DNA of 64,000 nt from Hydractinia symbiolongicarpus (taxonomy: Eukaryota; Cnidaria; Hydrozoa; Anthoathecata; Hydractiniidae), in assembly GCF_029227915.1 (NCBI RefSeq), contig NC_079875.1, positions 3,162,001-3,226,000 of the forward strand, read 5' to 3'. Made by a program: the position numbers and the translations under genes. Below the pieces are notes generated by a model, which saw nothing but the letters and a program-made list of their open reading frames with translations, ran no database searches and was not told the origin of the DNA. This document shows, in pieces, positions 48,433 to 59,702 of this stretch. Numbering within the stretch: the stretch's first letter is position 1; each line of letters begins with the position of its first letter.

Positions 48433-51400
48433 ATGGAAAGTGGTTACGACGTTGAAGTTGTTTCAAATGATCTTCCTGCGATGTATTGTCCAATTTGTCT
48501 GAAGTTGATGTACTTACCTATTCAGTTTAAATGCTCACATGCATTGTGTAAGCCATGTTTTGATATTTTAAAGTCGACATTTGAAGAATCAGATGATAGT
48601 GATGATGATGACGATGATGGTGTGTAAGTAGAAAAAAAAATTGCACTGCATTCACTGCATTATAGGGCATTTTTAGTTTCTCTTAAACCATTCAAAATAC
48701 TTCTTGACAAAGATTTGCTAGCGGCTAGCTAATTTGTGGTTATTCCTGACAGACTTTCTAGAATTTACCTAAGTTATCTCTGAAAGAAATATATAATAGT
48801 TTGTACTTAATTCTATTGACCTGTCAACAAAAAAGACAACCCTCAAAGAAAACAGTTGTATGACTCTATTAACCATGTGTTTATTATCAAGCAAATTGTA
48901 TCGAATTAAGCTTCTTCAAAAACTCAGTCCCCAACAAACAGTCATTTAAGATTCAAGGTTCAATATTGTAGTACTGATAAAACTCTTGCCACTACACCAA
49001 AGCTTTCTTTTCTTGTTGAGAGAGGAAATAATGTTGACTGAAATTCTTTTTTTTATGGACCATCTTTTATACATCAAAAATATATATTTTTAAAATAAAC
49101 AGTTTTTATGCGACTCGACATAAAACACCTGCACCTTTTACAGTATATGTGATCATCATGGGTGTTAACCATGATAAAGTGTCAGCACCGATGTGTGTTC
49201 AGTGCAAAGGTATATACTCTTTTCACATAAATATAAAAAATGCTTTACTGTTACAGAATCCGATTCACACCATCTTGAATTGCCCAAAAGCTTAAAGTCC
49301 AATGATATTTTTATAAGAACAAATCCTCGCTTCTGCAAGCTCTAGCATCTTTTTTGCTTGTCACACAGTAGATTTAAAAACATTGCCTAAAATGATAAAA
49401 TTAAAAATTATATATATGTCAATTTTGTTTAGTTCATGGTAGCTACAATTTTGCCAGTCAAGTAAAATGTTGAAAATGTTTGTTGTGATGAGCAGGTTAG
49501 CAAATGCTAAAACTGCTTGTGTTAATGAGTATTTTTAAAAAGTACATCTAGTTTGCTTTGCCAGATATTAAACATCTTTTTTCCTAATTACACAAAGGTC
49601 AAGAAGAAGGACAATATTCAGCTTAATCCACAGGGTGCAAAAGCAATAAAAGAAGAAAAATAGTGCTCAAGAATCTGGTTGAGATCATGTCTTTAGTGTA
49701 CAGTTATATTGTATATCCTTCGACAAATATAAGAAGTAGAGGAAAAAATTACAAACATGATCATTCAACTAAAATTGGTTTCAACATTGGAAAGTTCATT
49801 GAATGGATAATAAAAAAATCAATTATTTGATACAAAAAAGATATACTTTTTTTATCTCCAATTGCCAAAATAATGTTTACCCTAAGGGTAAAAATTTTCC
49901 CAGATAGAAAATTTGTGGATTTGGCCGCAAACCGCAAAATTAAATATACCTGCAAAAATTTTCAAGAATCTCAATCCATGAATTAAATACCTTAAAAATA
50001 TACCATTTAGCCCCTTGCGAAATTAAATACCCGCAAAATTTTGTACCATTAAGGTAATTAAAAATAAAATGAATTGATTACTGGGATATTGCCAAACCAA
50101 CTTTAAATTTTTATTCAATTGTCTCAGGTGATAAAATGTTTTTGCCAATGTTGCACGCATATCAAAATCACAAGCACTAAAAAACAAGCCTCTTGTTTAA
50201 GCCTCTTGTTTTAAGAATAAAACTATATAAAATTTAAAGACTCATATGTTGTCTAATGGAAAGGCCCGTTTATTATTACACATTTTATTGAGATAGGCAT
50301 TGTTAGATTGATTCAGAGATCTCTGCAAATCAAGTTTTTGGTGTGACACTTTGTTTAATGGATAAATGTTACATTTACTTAACCTGTAAATGTAGTCAGT
50401 ATAAATAAAGTTGAAGAGCTTGTCTGAAGTAAATAATGTTACGTAAATAATTTCTCACCTGACAGAGATATTATACCTTTTTGACTAATTTTTACGCGTA
50501 TTAAATTTCATGCGTATTAAATTTCGCGCAGCTAGACAAATTTTTTTCTGCGCATATTAATTTTTGCGTAATAGTTAAAAGTATTTTTCACGCATATTAA
50601 TTTTGCACATTCGAAATTTTCTTGAATTTAAAATTTTAATTGACCACTTTGAAAAGATAGATTACATATTATTTATTTTGTATAACTGACTAACTGTTGA
50701 CTGTTTCAGTTATTTCGCTAGCAAAAACTATTCTCAAAGAAAAAATAATTTATGCGCATATTATTTTTTCGCCATCACCATTTTGAACTTAAATTCTGTA
50801 CTAAATTTTGCACAAAAACAGAAATTTTTGCACGACTGTGTGAAAATTCATATGCGCAAATGTTAGTACGAATTAGTTAATGATTTATTAAAATCATTGA
50901 CCAAAGATAATATTATTTTGCTTATGTGCTGTGTTTTGTTTAATGTGTTTTGAAGGCAACAAGTGTTGCTGACTGAATTTTACACAGTGAAAAGTAGTAC
51001 CTTCACAAAACATTGCTGAGGCAAGATTTATATACCTTTGCAATCACTGATTGCAAGGTAAATTGCAAGGGCTGTTTTTCACTACCTATGTATGGTGTGC
51101 TACAGGGTAGAATTTTACAATCCATACTTTTTAAGCTTTACCTTGCAGAATTATTCACATGCATTGAGTCAAAATCAATCCAATATGCAGATGGCACAAC
51201 CCTTTATGAGTTGTGTAAATGCGTCAAAGTACTGCCTATACAATACAAACACTGGAATTGTTCAAGATTTTGTGTAAAAAGAGAGGGGGGATCTGCCAAC
51301 TATACCTTAATTGAACCATGTGCTACATAAAAGGTGTGTGCTAAATGCAATAATTACAATATATATTTTTGTTTTTAGCCCTAATTTGGTTTGTCCTACT

Positions 51401-54400
51401 TGCAAAAAGGCTATCGATAAAATGGAGGTAATTTTCCATCTTATTCATTGACCAACGCTTTTTAAAAGTTTCTTGATTCAACGAACCACATGTTTAAAAA
51501 ATTACCACTTAACTATTCAGTCATTGAATGACTATATATTTTACTCTAGGCTTCAGCAGTCTTGATGGGCCATGATTTTTGTTGGTTATTATAAGTTAGG
51601 GAGATAATTAGGGGATTGAAAGTAACCAATCAGATTACAGCAATTAAAGTAATTAACATTTTCTCGACCTAGATGGAAACTACAGCTTGATTAAAATCCC
51701 AGTCTATAATCATTCTTCAAGCTATAGTCAGCAATCTCTCTTTTTTTCTGTACCAGCATTACTCATGGCCTTTTGTGTTTCTGCAGACAAACATCCCTAC
51801 ATTAAACATCCCTACCAATTGTAATAAGAAAGGCTGCAATAGGTGACTCCAACTTAATTAGATAGTAGCTTACGATCGGTCAGCCTGTGAAATAAAAATA
51901 ATTTTTTGATAATGTTTTGTCGGACGACAACAAAAATAATAATAAAGAAAAACGCATTAACAACAGTGGTCGTATAAAGTATATTACGTTATTGATTCAC
52001 CTTGTTTAGTAGAATTATAGATTGACATTTACAGCCCTTATAATTAGATTTTTTTATGGCGGCAGTAAAACTGCTGACGTGAAAAGTTTTTGAGAAAATA
52101 AGGGTTGGTTGGGCTAGTAGAACAACTATTTAAGTTGGGGTATCCATAACAAATTAGTCAGGAGATTCCAAAAATGTTTATGCTAAAGCAGCCTCCCCAA
52201 GCTAATTTAAGTGATATATTAATATTAATTAATAGCCGTCGTCTGTTTGTGTGCCTGTTACGGAAACACGGTATATGATATATAAAGGATGGCGAGCCCG
52301 TGGAATTTTTCACCGGGTGATGGCTAGTACCAAAGACTTAGTGAAACAGAAATGAAAAATAACTGCGTAAAAACAGAAAAGTAAAAATGTGTAAAAATGC
52401 ATAAAATTAAAATGAATTAATAAATTTTTTTATTTTAGTGTTACCAAGACAATTTGTTGCACCGCATGATTCTTAGTGTGGCAGTAAAATGTCCAAATCA
52501 TAACAATGGCTGTACATGGGAGGGTGATTTGGGAAACATTGACGTATGTATCTATGTTATTAATTCCTACAACTTAATATTTTTACTTGTAATAGAGAAA
52601 TAAGTATTTTTGTAAAACAGTATGCCACAAAAGTATGTTCTGTAAAGCTACATATTTTTAAGTACATATAAATGTACCTGAGGCTTGTTGTGTTTTTGTT
52701 TTACCCTTTTTGGATTTAGTTGTTCTTTGTATTCTGCAAAGGTAAATCTTGTACACTATTGCTTCCCTTAAATTTTTTTATAAATATTTTAGAGAAAACA
52801 GAAAAATATGGGTCAGGTTAGGTGTTAAAGAGGTTATATGATTACAAACAGATTTGTATAATAAAAGGGGATCTTTTGTGTATTAAAGAAAATATCTGAA
52901 ATTACAGATTAATCTTGTCCTTCTTGCCGACCCAAAAAGCAGCGCCACTTTTTTTTTAAAGGAGGGAGGGAGGGCGCAGTTATTAGAGCGGGGTTTTATA
53001 AAAAAATATGAGATATCAATTTTAAAACTTGATCACAAAGGTCAAAGTATTATTCAAGAAACCTTTTGATGCCATGCAGCATATTAAAGAGTTTCTCAAC
53101 CGCTTTACATCATCAGAAAAGTATTATATTACAGTTGGCTGTTTTTTGTCATTTTTACATCCATTGTCATATAGGCTCACCTCAAAAACTCTTGTGCTGC
53201 TGTTTTGGTAACATGCTCCTTTGAAGGATGTTTGGAGAAAATGGTAAAGGCGGATTTGACAGAACATCATGATATTTGTCCATATCGCACAGTTGAGTGT
53301 GTATATTGTGACAAAGAGTATTGCATGAAAAAAGAACTTGTGAGTTTATTGATGATTTTTATTTATACACCTACAAATCAAAAATATGGAATTACCTAAA
53401 TGTGTGGAGAATTATGTCACTTAAAAAAAGCAATGGGTGGAATAAAAATTGAAAATTTGACTGCTGTAGTCCAAAGCGTTCTCCACATAATTTAAAAGCA
53501 AAAAAGTATTAAATGCAGACCATGTACTCTTTAACAGACCATAACTTTCTTATTTAATAAAAAGGTTATGAGTACTTGGCCAAACAGTAGATAATCAGTG
53601 TATTTATCATTTAAAACATAAAAAATTGAAAATTTCTTGTGAAGTATCCACCATTTTGAATGTTTTACTTTTCAGCTTGGCTTTTAACTTACTGTATAGT
53701 TTTGTAAAGGGAACTTAACGTCAGAATTACTTCACAATAACAAAATAAACACACATTTCTTTTACGGATTTAAACTTTCTGCTTGGTTGGCATTAAGCTT
53801 GGTATCCATTTTAAAGTGTTGAGACAGTGTTGTACAACAGTCACACAACTTTATTGAAAACACATGTCATACAACTAACCGACGCAAGGGATGTCGCACA
53901 ACAAAGTCAAACAAATACGAATTTTAAAGAAACCTAACTGTAGACAATATGTTACCCTTTCTCTATTATCACTATTGATTGTTGCCTTCTAAGATTTAAA
54001 ATAATAAAATACACAATTTAAATAACAGTTTTTGTACTTTTGTTGAACCTATGCTTTTCAGGTAAAGTGATTTTGGTAACTAATTATATTTTTAGAGTCA
54101 CAATGCCCAATGTAAGCGATACCCAATTAACTGCAAATTCAATTGTGGTAATGTTGTTGCAAGAGACAGTGTAAGTTTTGTTTTTATCATCGACCTCTAA
54201 AAAAATTGCAGCACTAAATAAATAATTATATACTCGTAAGTAAGTAGAGCCGCGTATTTTATATTTCTAATATACAATAGAAGTAATACAATTTCGGGTT
54301 GATTTCGATCATCAAATCGTTGAAGGTCTTGTGTTTGGGACTTATTTACTATACCAGATTGCCTGATGTACGTTTTGAAATGTTCTAAAATAACAACAAA

Positions 54401-57400
54401 CACCTTTTTGCAATTTTGAAAACCCACACAATGGAAGAAGTGAATGCGTAAAATTTAGATTAAATTTTAAAACAGGGATTTATTCCGCATTTTACCCTAT
54501 CCTAGATATTTTTCATCGTAATCTAAGCGAATGAGGGAAATGCAAGGAAATTTAGTCAAAAATATTAGGACAATGAGTTAATCTTGAGTGGACTTCTTGA
54601 ATTTTTTTTCTTTATCTTCACAGGCTGCTGAACATTATGAAGAGTGTGAACTCAGAGAAGTAGCATGTCCCTATCAATTTTGTGGTTGTGAGAAAAAGGT
54701 ATGTAAGATTTTTTGAACTAGAAAATTTTTCAAAAATTTAGTGTCGCAAACATGTTTTAGGGTTTTTTACACATTCGGTGGTAAAAAAGTGTGTTTTTTC
54801 AGATGCCTTTGTCGTGGTGGCTGTCGGGTAACACTATTGCGATTTTTCGTCCACCTTATCAGGAAAAAAAAGTCGGGGGAATTTTAATATCCCTGTAGAT
54901 AACTTCACAAGGGAATTTGAATCAATTTTTTTTATTTATCTATGTATATCTTTCATACAAAAACAACTAAGAAATTAAGTACAAAACTCCAATCCAAAAC
55001 AAATATGTCGTTTTTTTTGGACTATTGATTTTATAGTTGTATGATTGTTTCATGTTTGTTTAAACATAAAATTTCTATTTTTGTTTCCATTATGTTTTTT
55101 ATGTCCCGATCCTTTTTTGTAATCTTCTTTACAATTTATTAAGGTGGTAACAATGAGAAAAAAACTGTAGGATAAAAGAAAAAAAATCGGGTAATTGACT
55201 TTTTTTTTCCCGATAAGGTATTTACAAATTTAAAATATCGATGAGCACCATATCATAGTTTAGCGTCTAAGCAAGTATTTATAAATGCCACGAAATGGGA
55301 CTCCTCGTCTTTCTAAACCACTCGGCCACCAACCACTTGCATCGCCGAACTTTATAGTGTTGTTTTTCCTTTTTCCAAATATCTAATTTTTTGAAGTTGG
55401 TTAACCACAATGTATTATTGGAACTTCTCTCAAAATTAATTTAAACATTGCGTTCAAACGTAGTTGATACTTGTGTGCTTCTTTATTAAAAAAAATTATC
55501 AAGATTTAAGGACTATATTCATCATACATTCATACAAAACATGCAGCATGTATTTAAAATTAAGTAAGTAAACTAAGTATTTAAAAAATTCATTTGTTTT
55601 CACATTTCAGCCCACTTCATTAACCCTATGCATAGGTGTGAAGTTGAGACACACCAACGTATTTTCCCACCCCGAACTTCCAAGGATATTTCAAATTGGC
55701 CAACTAAAAACTAGTTTTCAATTTTACGACATCTTACAATGAATGTGTGATCAAACTTGTTGTTTTTTCTTCTGATGTTTTGAAATCGTTTGTAAGAGTT
55801 TTGCGCGTTTTATTTCAATATTTTTTGTGAGATGCAATGAAAGTGTAATTTTTAAAACATAAAATTTAATGTTAAAATTCACAAAGTTTTTTTCTGTACT
55901 TATCTTAATTACCTATATTAAGTTTTATGAAATCTGAAATATTGTGCTACAGCATACTAACATGCAGTAAAACTGATTTTCTGAAATATGAAAGTAATAT
56001 AAATATGGAACATTGAAAGCAATAGCATCTCAAGGTTGCCTCAATTCAGTTAATTGACATGTTATGGTAGTGTGACCACTCCTTGCATTTAAATATCTCT
56101 GTGATTCGATTACAAACAAGTCAGTTATACTTGCCCATCTCAATATATGTATAAATAAGAGTGAGTTGGAATAAACGGAAGGGATAAATACTCTAGTATG
56201 AAATAATCGTTCACAAAATTTAAATCCATATAAAGATCAAACCACTTATTTATTTACAGGTTGTCTGGAAGTCTGTAGAAAAACATATTGCTGAAGCAGT
56301 GGAATATCACCTTTCTCTGACGGTGAGGACTACTGCTCTACATAACGTCTCCTGCGAAAAATTAGGTGCAAAAATGGACGAAAAATTTGAAATATTGAAC
56401 AAAAAGATGTCCGCAGATATGTCGGCTTTAGAAAACAGAGTCAATAGAAAAATTTCAACTGTTTTAAATAAAGTTGAGATTCTGAGTAACAATGTCATGA
56501 AGAAAGATAGGATGTTGATGAACACAGCAACAGCATGTGTTGCATTTGTGTCCAAGTTGGTAGAAAATGCAGATACTTTGTTAAATCTAAAGGAGATGGT
56601 GGCAAAATTTGACGAATGGTGCGTTGAGACATTTGAAGAAGGAATGTTTACTGAATTGAAATTCGATATGAAAATTTCCGTAAGTGCTAAGTACAATGAA
56701 TTGAAGACGAAAATAGAGGACATAACAGAAGAAATTCGTGAACGCAAGGAAAGGCTTCAACTTTTTGCAGATGAACTTGGTGGCACGATGGATACAGATG
56801 GATTAAGTGAGGATCAATCTTTAGCATCGTCGCTAAACAATACCAACAAAATTGAAGAAGAGATAGGTGCGTTAAAAACGGTTCTCGCTAAAAAGTATCG
56901 CGAAAATTACTGTTTCGCTTACCAAGAGAGGTTTAAGATCTTCGTTGAAAACTTAAACAAAAAAGCATGGAATAACCATCAATGCGTTTGGAAGATTGAT
57001 CTGTCGAAATTACGCGAAGGTAGAAATATGTTCTATAAAGTCGACAGGGATTATTTTGCTGCAAAACTGTTACCAGAAGAACAGGCTACCAGGGAAGAAA
57101 AAGAAATCACCATTGTTACTGTTAATGTTGTTAATAATGAAGAAATTTCTGTTGTTAAAAAGGAAAATGAGGAGTATTATCCCCAATTACACGTGCAAAA
57201 AAATGGTGACGAAATAAATTTTGATTATCGTTTTTACAAACAAGCATCGTGGATTAATGCTTCTGTTTGCATTTTCAACCAAACTGATTTCGATCATATC
57301 AGCTCGTATCGAAATCATATTTGCTCGTCATATAGTGCCAAAAAAATGAGAGACGTGCATGAAGTTCTGTCCAGGTTTCGTCAAAGCGAGTTATTGGCAG

Positions 57401-57435
57401 AGAATCGGATATATATCCGATTTAATATTACATGA
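48433..57435 (+). CDS. TRAF-like protein: RING, TRAF-type zinc fingers, coiled coil, MATH-like end (7 exons)
   Basis: Coding exons inferred from GT..AG sites and frame: 48433-48623, 51379-51427, 52439-52543, 53175-53339, 54096-54170, 54624-54698, 56260-57435. All exons join in frame to 611 residues. Residues ~18-75 form a C3HC4 RING finger (CPIC, CSHALCKPC, then CPTC from exon 2), with an acidic SDDSDDDDDD insert before the last pair. Residues ~95-225 hold TRAF-type zinc fingers: VKCPNHNNGCTWEG, AHLKNSCAAVLVTC, ADLTEHHDICPYRTVEC, SHNAQCKRYPINC, AEHYEECELREVACPY. Exons 5 and 6 are each 75 nt, one repeat module apiece. TRAF proteins are cytoplasmic adaptors and ubiquitin ligases downstream of TNF-receptor and Toll/IL-1 receptors. 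The start ATG (48433) precedes the RING; no earlier ATG is needed. Which vertebrate TRAF it is closest to cannot be told by eye. Confidence 0.85.
49860..50060. repeat. Short CGCAAAATTAAATA-type repeats in intron 1
   Basis: CGCAAAATTAAATATACCTG near 49931, GCGAAATTAAATACCCGC near 50017, and related GCAAAAATTTT words form a small cluster, probably a MITE or its remnant. No clear ends were found. Confidence 0.35.
50484..50867. mobile_element. MITE with ~26-bp imperfect terminal inverted repeats in intron 1
   Basis: The left end 50484-50509 (ACTAATTTTTACGCGTA...) and the reverse complement of 50842-50867 (ACTAACATTTGCGCATA...) match at about 20 of 26 positions. The interior repeats the GCGCATATTAATTTTTGCG theme several times in both orientations. 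No coding capacity. The target duplication could not be fixed. Confidence 0.45.
51013..51330 (+). pseudogene. Non-LTR (LINE) reverse-transcriptase fragment in intron 1
   Basis: One open frame holds GVLQGRILQSILFKLYLAELF, matching the GVPQGSILGPLLFxLYINDL block of LINE reverse transcriptases, then after a normal gap IQYADGTTLY at about 51178-51207, the YADD catalytic motif with the second aspartate replaced by glycine (51184-51195). Only about 100 residues of the palm remain. It lies in the same orientation as the host gene. Confidence 0.75.
52215..52327 (+). mobile_element. Small Helitron-like element or 3' end in intron 2
   Basis: Ends with an imperfect hairpin CCCGTGG-AATTTTT-CACCGGG (52297-52317, register of the outer bases shifted by one), six further bases, and CTAG (52324-52327) followed by T. 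It shares an ACGGAAA(T)CACGG block with the 5' region of the larger Helitrons (about 41119). The 5' end (TC) was not located with confidence; the AT-rich start near 52215 is a guess. Confidence 0.4.
55262..55348 (-). mobile_element. tRNA-like SINE scrap in intron 6
   Basis: On the minus strand GGTGGCCGAGTGGTTTAGA gives a perfect A box TGGCCGAGTGG, as in tRNA-Ser/Leu, followed by GACGAGGAGTCCC. No intact B box follows. Best read as a decayed tRNA-derived SINE. Confidence 0.4.
56260..57435 (+). CDS. Terminal exon of the TRAF-like gene: coiled coil and divergent MATH-like domain
   Basis: Acceptor TTATTTATTTACAG at 56246-56259, in frame with the preceding exon; stop TGA at 57433-57435; 391 codons. 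The first ~190 residues are charged and heptad-like (MDEKFEILNKKMSADMSAL, IEDITEEIRERKERLQL), as in the TRAF-N coiled coil that drives trimer formation. The end starts like a MATH (TRAF-C) domain, CVWKIDLSKLREG, and finishes like one, VLSRFRQSELLAENRIYIRF. The middle lacks the usual YKLCLR and GxHLSLFF landmarks and has instead a lysine/glutamate-rich insert. The receptor-binding surface is therefore likely altered. Confidence 0.75.
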   Translation, partial: VVWKSVEKHIAEAVEYHLSLTVRTTALHNVSCEKLGAKMDEKFEILNKKMSADMSALENRVNRKISTVLNKVEILSNNVMKKDRMLMNTATACVAFVSKLVENADTLLNLKEMVAKFDEWCVETFEEGMFTELKFDMKISVSAKYNELKTKIEDITEEIRERKERLQLFADELGGTMDTDGLSEDQSLASSLNNTNKIEEEIGALKTVLAKKYRENYCFAYQERFKIFVENLNKKAWNNHQCVWKIDLSKLREGRNMFYKVDRDYFAAKLLPEEQATREEKEITIVTVNVVNNEEISVVKKENEEYYPQLHVQKNGDEINFDYRFYKQASWINASVCIFNQTDFDHISSYRNHICSSYSAKKMRDVHEVLSRFRQSELLAENRIYIRFNIT

Positions 57436-57927
57436 AACTTTTTTTACGTAAACAACACAAAGTTTTGACTAAGGCCTAATTTTGCCGAAGGTTTAGCAAT
57501 AATTATGAAACTGAAAGTTTTAGAATGTTTTTTTAATGTTTGTTATTTTCTGCAAAAAAAATCTAGAATGTTTATTATTTTCTCCTTTTTTGAGCAAAAT
57601 TTCCAAAAGTATGGAGAAAAAAAATTAGTGTTTGCTCTTAAAATTTGTCTTGAAAACCTCCTAAATTTCACTGCACTCTCCTAGAGCAATTTTAAATCTG
57701 TGGCCATCTATCACAAACTTTCGCGAATGGTAATTTTTAAAACTATCACAAGACAAAGTTTGCAAAATACTTTAAAAATCATAAAATTTTTGTTTGATCA
57801 ATGTAAGCTGTATAATCGTTTTTTGTAGTGTTCTTTTGATTGTAAAAAACATATCTCGTTGTGAACATGTAGTAAGCTTTTAGGGAGTTTTCTTGTATGT
57901 ATTTTTGTGTATGTATGTATTTTTATC

Positions 57928-57933
57928 AATAAA
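57928..57933 (+). promoter_or_regulatory. Candidate polyadenylation signal of the TRAF-like gene
   Basis: AATAAA about 490 bases after the stop codon, followed by T- and GT-rich sequence (TTTTTTGGTGTGAGTG at about 57963). No earlier AATAAA is obvious in the presumed 3' UTR. Confidence 0.5.
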
Positions 57934-58318
57934 GATTTTAGATAGCTCTATTTTAGATAGCATTTTTTGGTGTGAGTGCGTTGCCAATAGAATTCTTATG
58001 AAGTTTTGTTTTGTTGGTTTAAATGCAATAGTGTTATGTTCTTATTTTTTCTTAATTAATATTTTATATACATGTTTAAATATGTAATGATGCGTGTTGT
58101 GAATCCTATGACAAAAATTGAATGAACTATTTTTGTAAGAGTAGCACAGGATATCAATTTCAATGTTTTGATTTTTTTATTACCCGATTTATAATTTGTA
58201 AAATTATCGGCCCTTCTAAAAGAGTGCAGTTAAGATTCTACAGTGCAATTACGATATAATTACTGTAGAAGAAGCGCCAATCAAGAAAAAATAGGTCATC
58301 GTGTGATTAGAAGATTAA

Positions 58319-58720
58319 AGGTACTGTCCAGTAAATATATAATAATAAAAAAGTAGCCTGAACTGAATTCAATTTATCTTACTTGTTACTAAAATATAAT
58401 TGCTTCTCCCTCATAACTCGAAAACATTTCCTTATGTTTACAAATATCCCATATTGCATCTTTTCAAAAGCAAATTCAGATGGCAGCGATCCCTTATGAA
58501 ATGGAGGGTAAAATAATATGTTTGTTGTGGCAGAAGCGTTGAGTTCTCCGGGAATCAAAACGTAAATAGAAAACGATCGTTATTGAGAATGGCATGGTCA
58601 AGTTAACAAATTTAGTTAAACTTGTGAAAGTCAATTTAGGTTGTATTTAAATGCTTTGTTCTTTACTTTTGTACCAAGATGTAAGTAATATCAAGTTTTA
58701 ATTCTTACCGGACAGCACCT
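58319..58720. mobile_element. 402-bp MITE with TTAA target duplication
   Basis: Flanked by TTAA at 58315-58318 and 58721-58724. The left end AGGTACTGTCCAGTAA is matched by the reverse complement of the right end, AGGTGCTGTCCGGTAA (14 of 16). There is no coding capacity. TTAA duplications are typical of piggyBac and Kolobok superfamilies; which one is not decidable here. Confidence 0.8.
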
Positions 58721-58724
58721 TTAA

Positions 58725-59702
58725 TAACTCCCCCCTGCAAATTTCTACTAACGCGCATGCTCCTTTCTTTAAAAACACGCCTCACTTAGAAAATATGTAA
58801 TGTTTTCTCTTAAGTTTGTTAAAAGGTTGTTATTTTTCTTTTTTTTCATAAATTTTTCATATCTCCCTAAAGTTGAAAGTTTTTTGTAAAAGGGTACCTC
58901 TCTCCTCTACGGATGTGTGACAAGGCGTATATATATATACCTTTGTACAAGTGCTCAGCCCAGTGTCACGATTAATTTTTAACTTATTCCGCACAACAAA
59001 ATAATATTGGCCGACTGTTGTTTTGGGTAACAACGGGTTGTAAACTGTGTTTTTATTCCGCTGAAGTTGCAGGAAAGTTTTTTCTTTTTTAAAAAATATA
59101 TTTACACCCGAAACTCTGATTAATCGCTCCACAAAGTATATAACGCCTAGTAACATAGTCACTTTTGTCTTTACCCGTCCTTTTAACACTGGGTCTCCCA
59201 ACTACTTTTATATTGTGGAAACACACAAAATTGACGTCAATATGTTTTGTTAAACGAAATTATGTGAAGATATGTTTAAAGACTCCTTACAATAACTACA
59301 AAACATTCAAACTAGAGTTTTAACCCTATTCAAGCTGGTGGTAGGGGCTAAAAAGGAGCCCCTCTCGCGTATTGTGATAACTTTTAAAGTACGCCATATT
59401 ATGGGCTAAACTTTTCTGACTTTTCATCAAATTTAGTAAGCTCCACGAATATATAAAAATTTTTGATATGGCACATCTGTCAACAGGTGGTATCAAAGAA
59501 AATTAAAAATGTAGAAATTGTGTTTTTATATTCATTTTATGTATTTTCTATAGGTTTTTTAAACATTTTGTTTGTTTATGGGTTATAATCCTTAACTATA
59601 TGTCTTAAATTAATTTTTCAAATTTGTCATATATTTAATCTTTCTATATTTCTTTTCTATAATATCGCTGACGCATTGACGTCATTCATTTTTTTTTTAT
59701 CT
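58725..59702. other. Intergenic; one unrecognised ORF
   Basis: A 114-codon open frame at 58857-59201 (-) has no recognised motifs. A hairpin AGGGGCT-AAAAAGG-AGCCCCT lies near 59343. Nothing else stands out. Confidence 0.4.

Noticed and set aside
53029-53211. 60-codon ORF in front of TRAF exon 4
   Set aside because: Intron sequence; the true exon starts at the acceptor at 53174/53175 in another frame.
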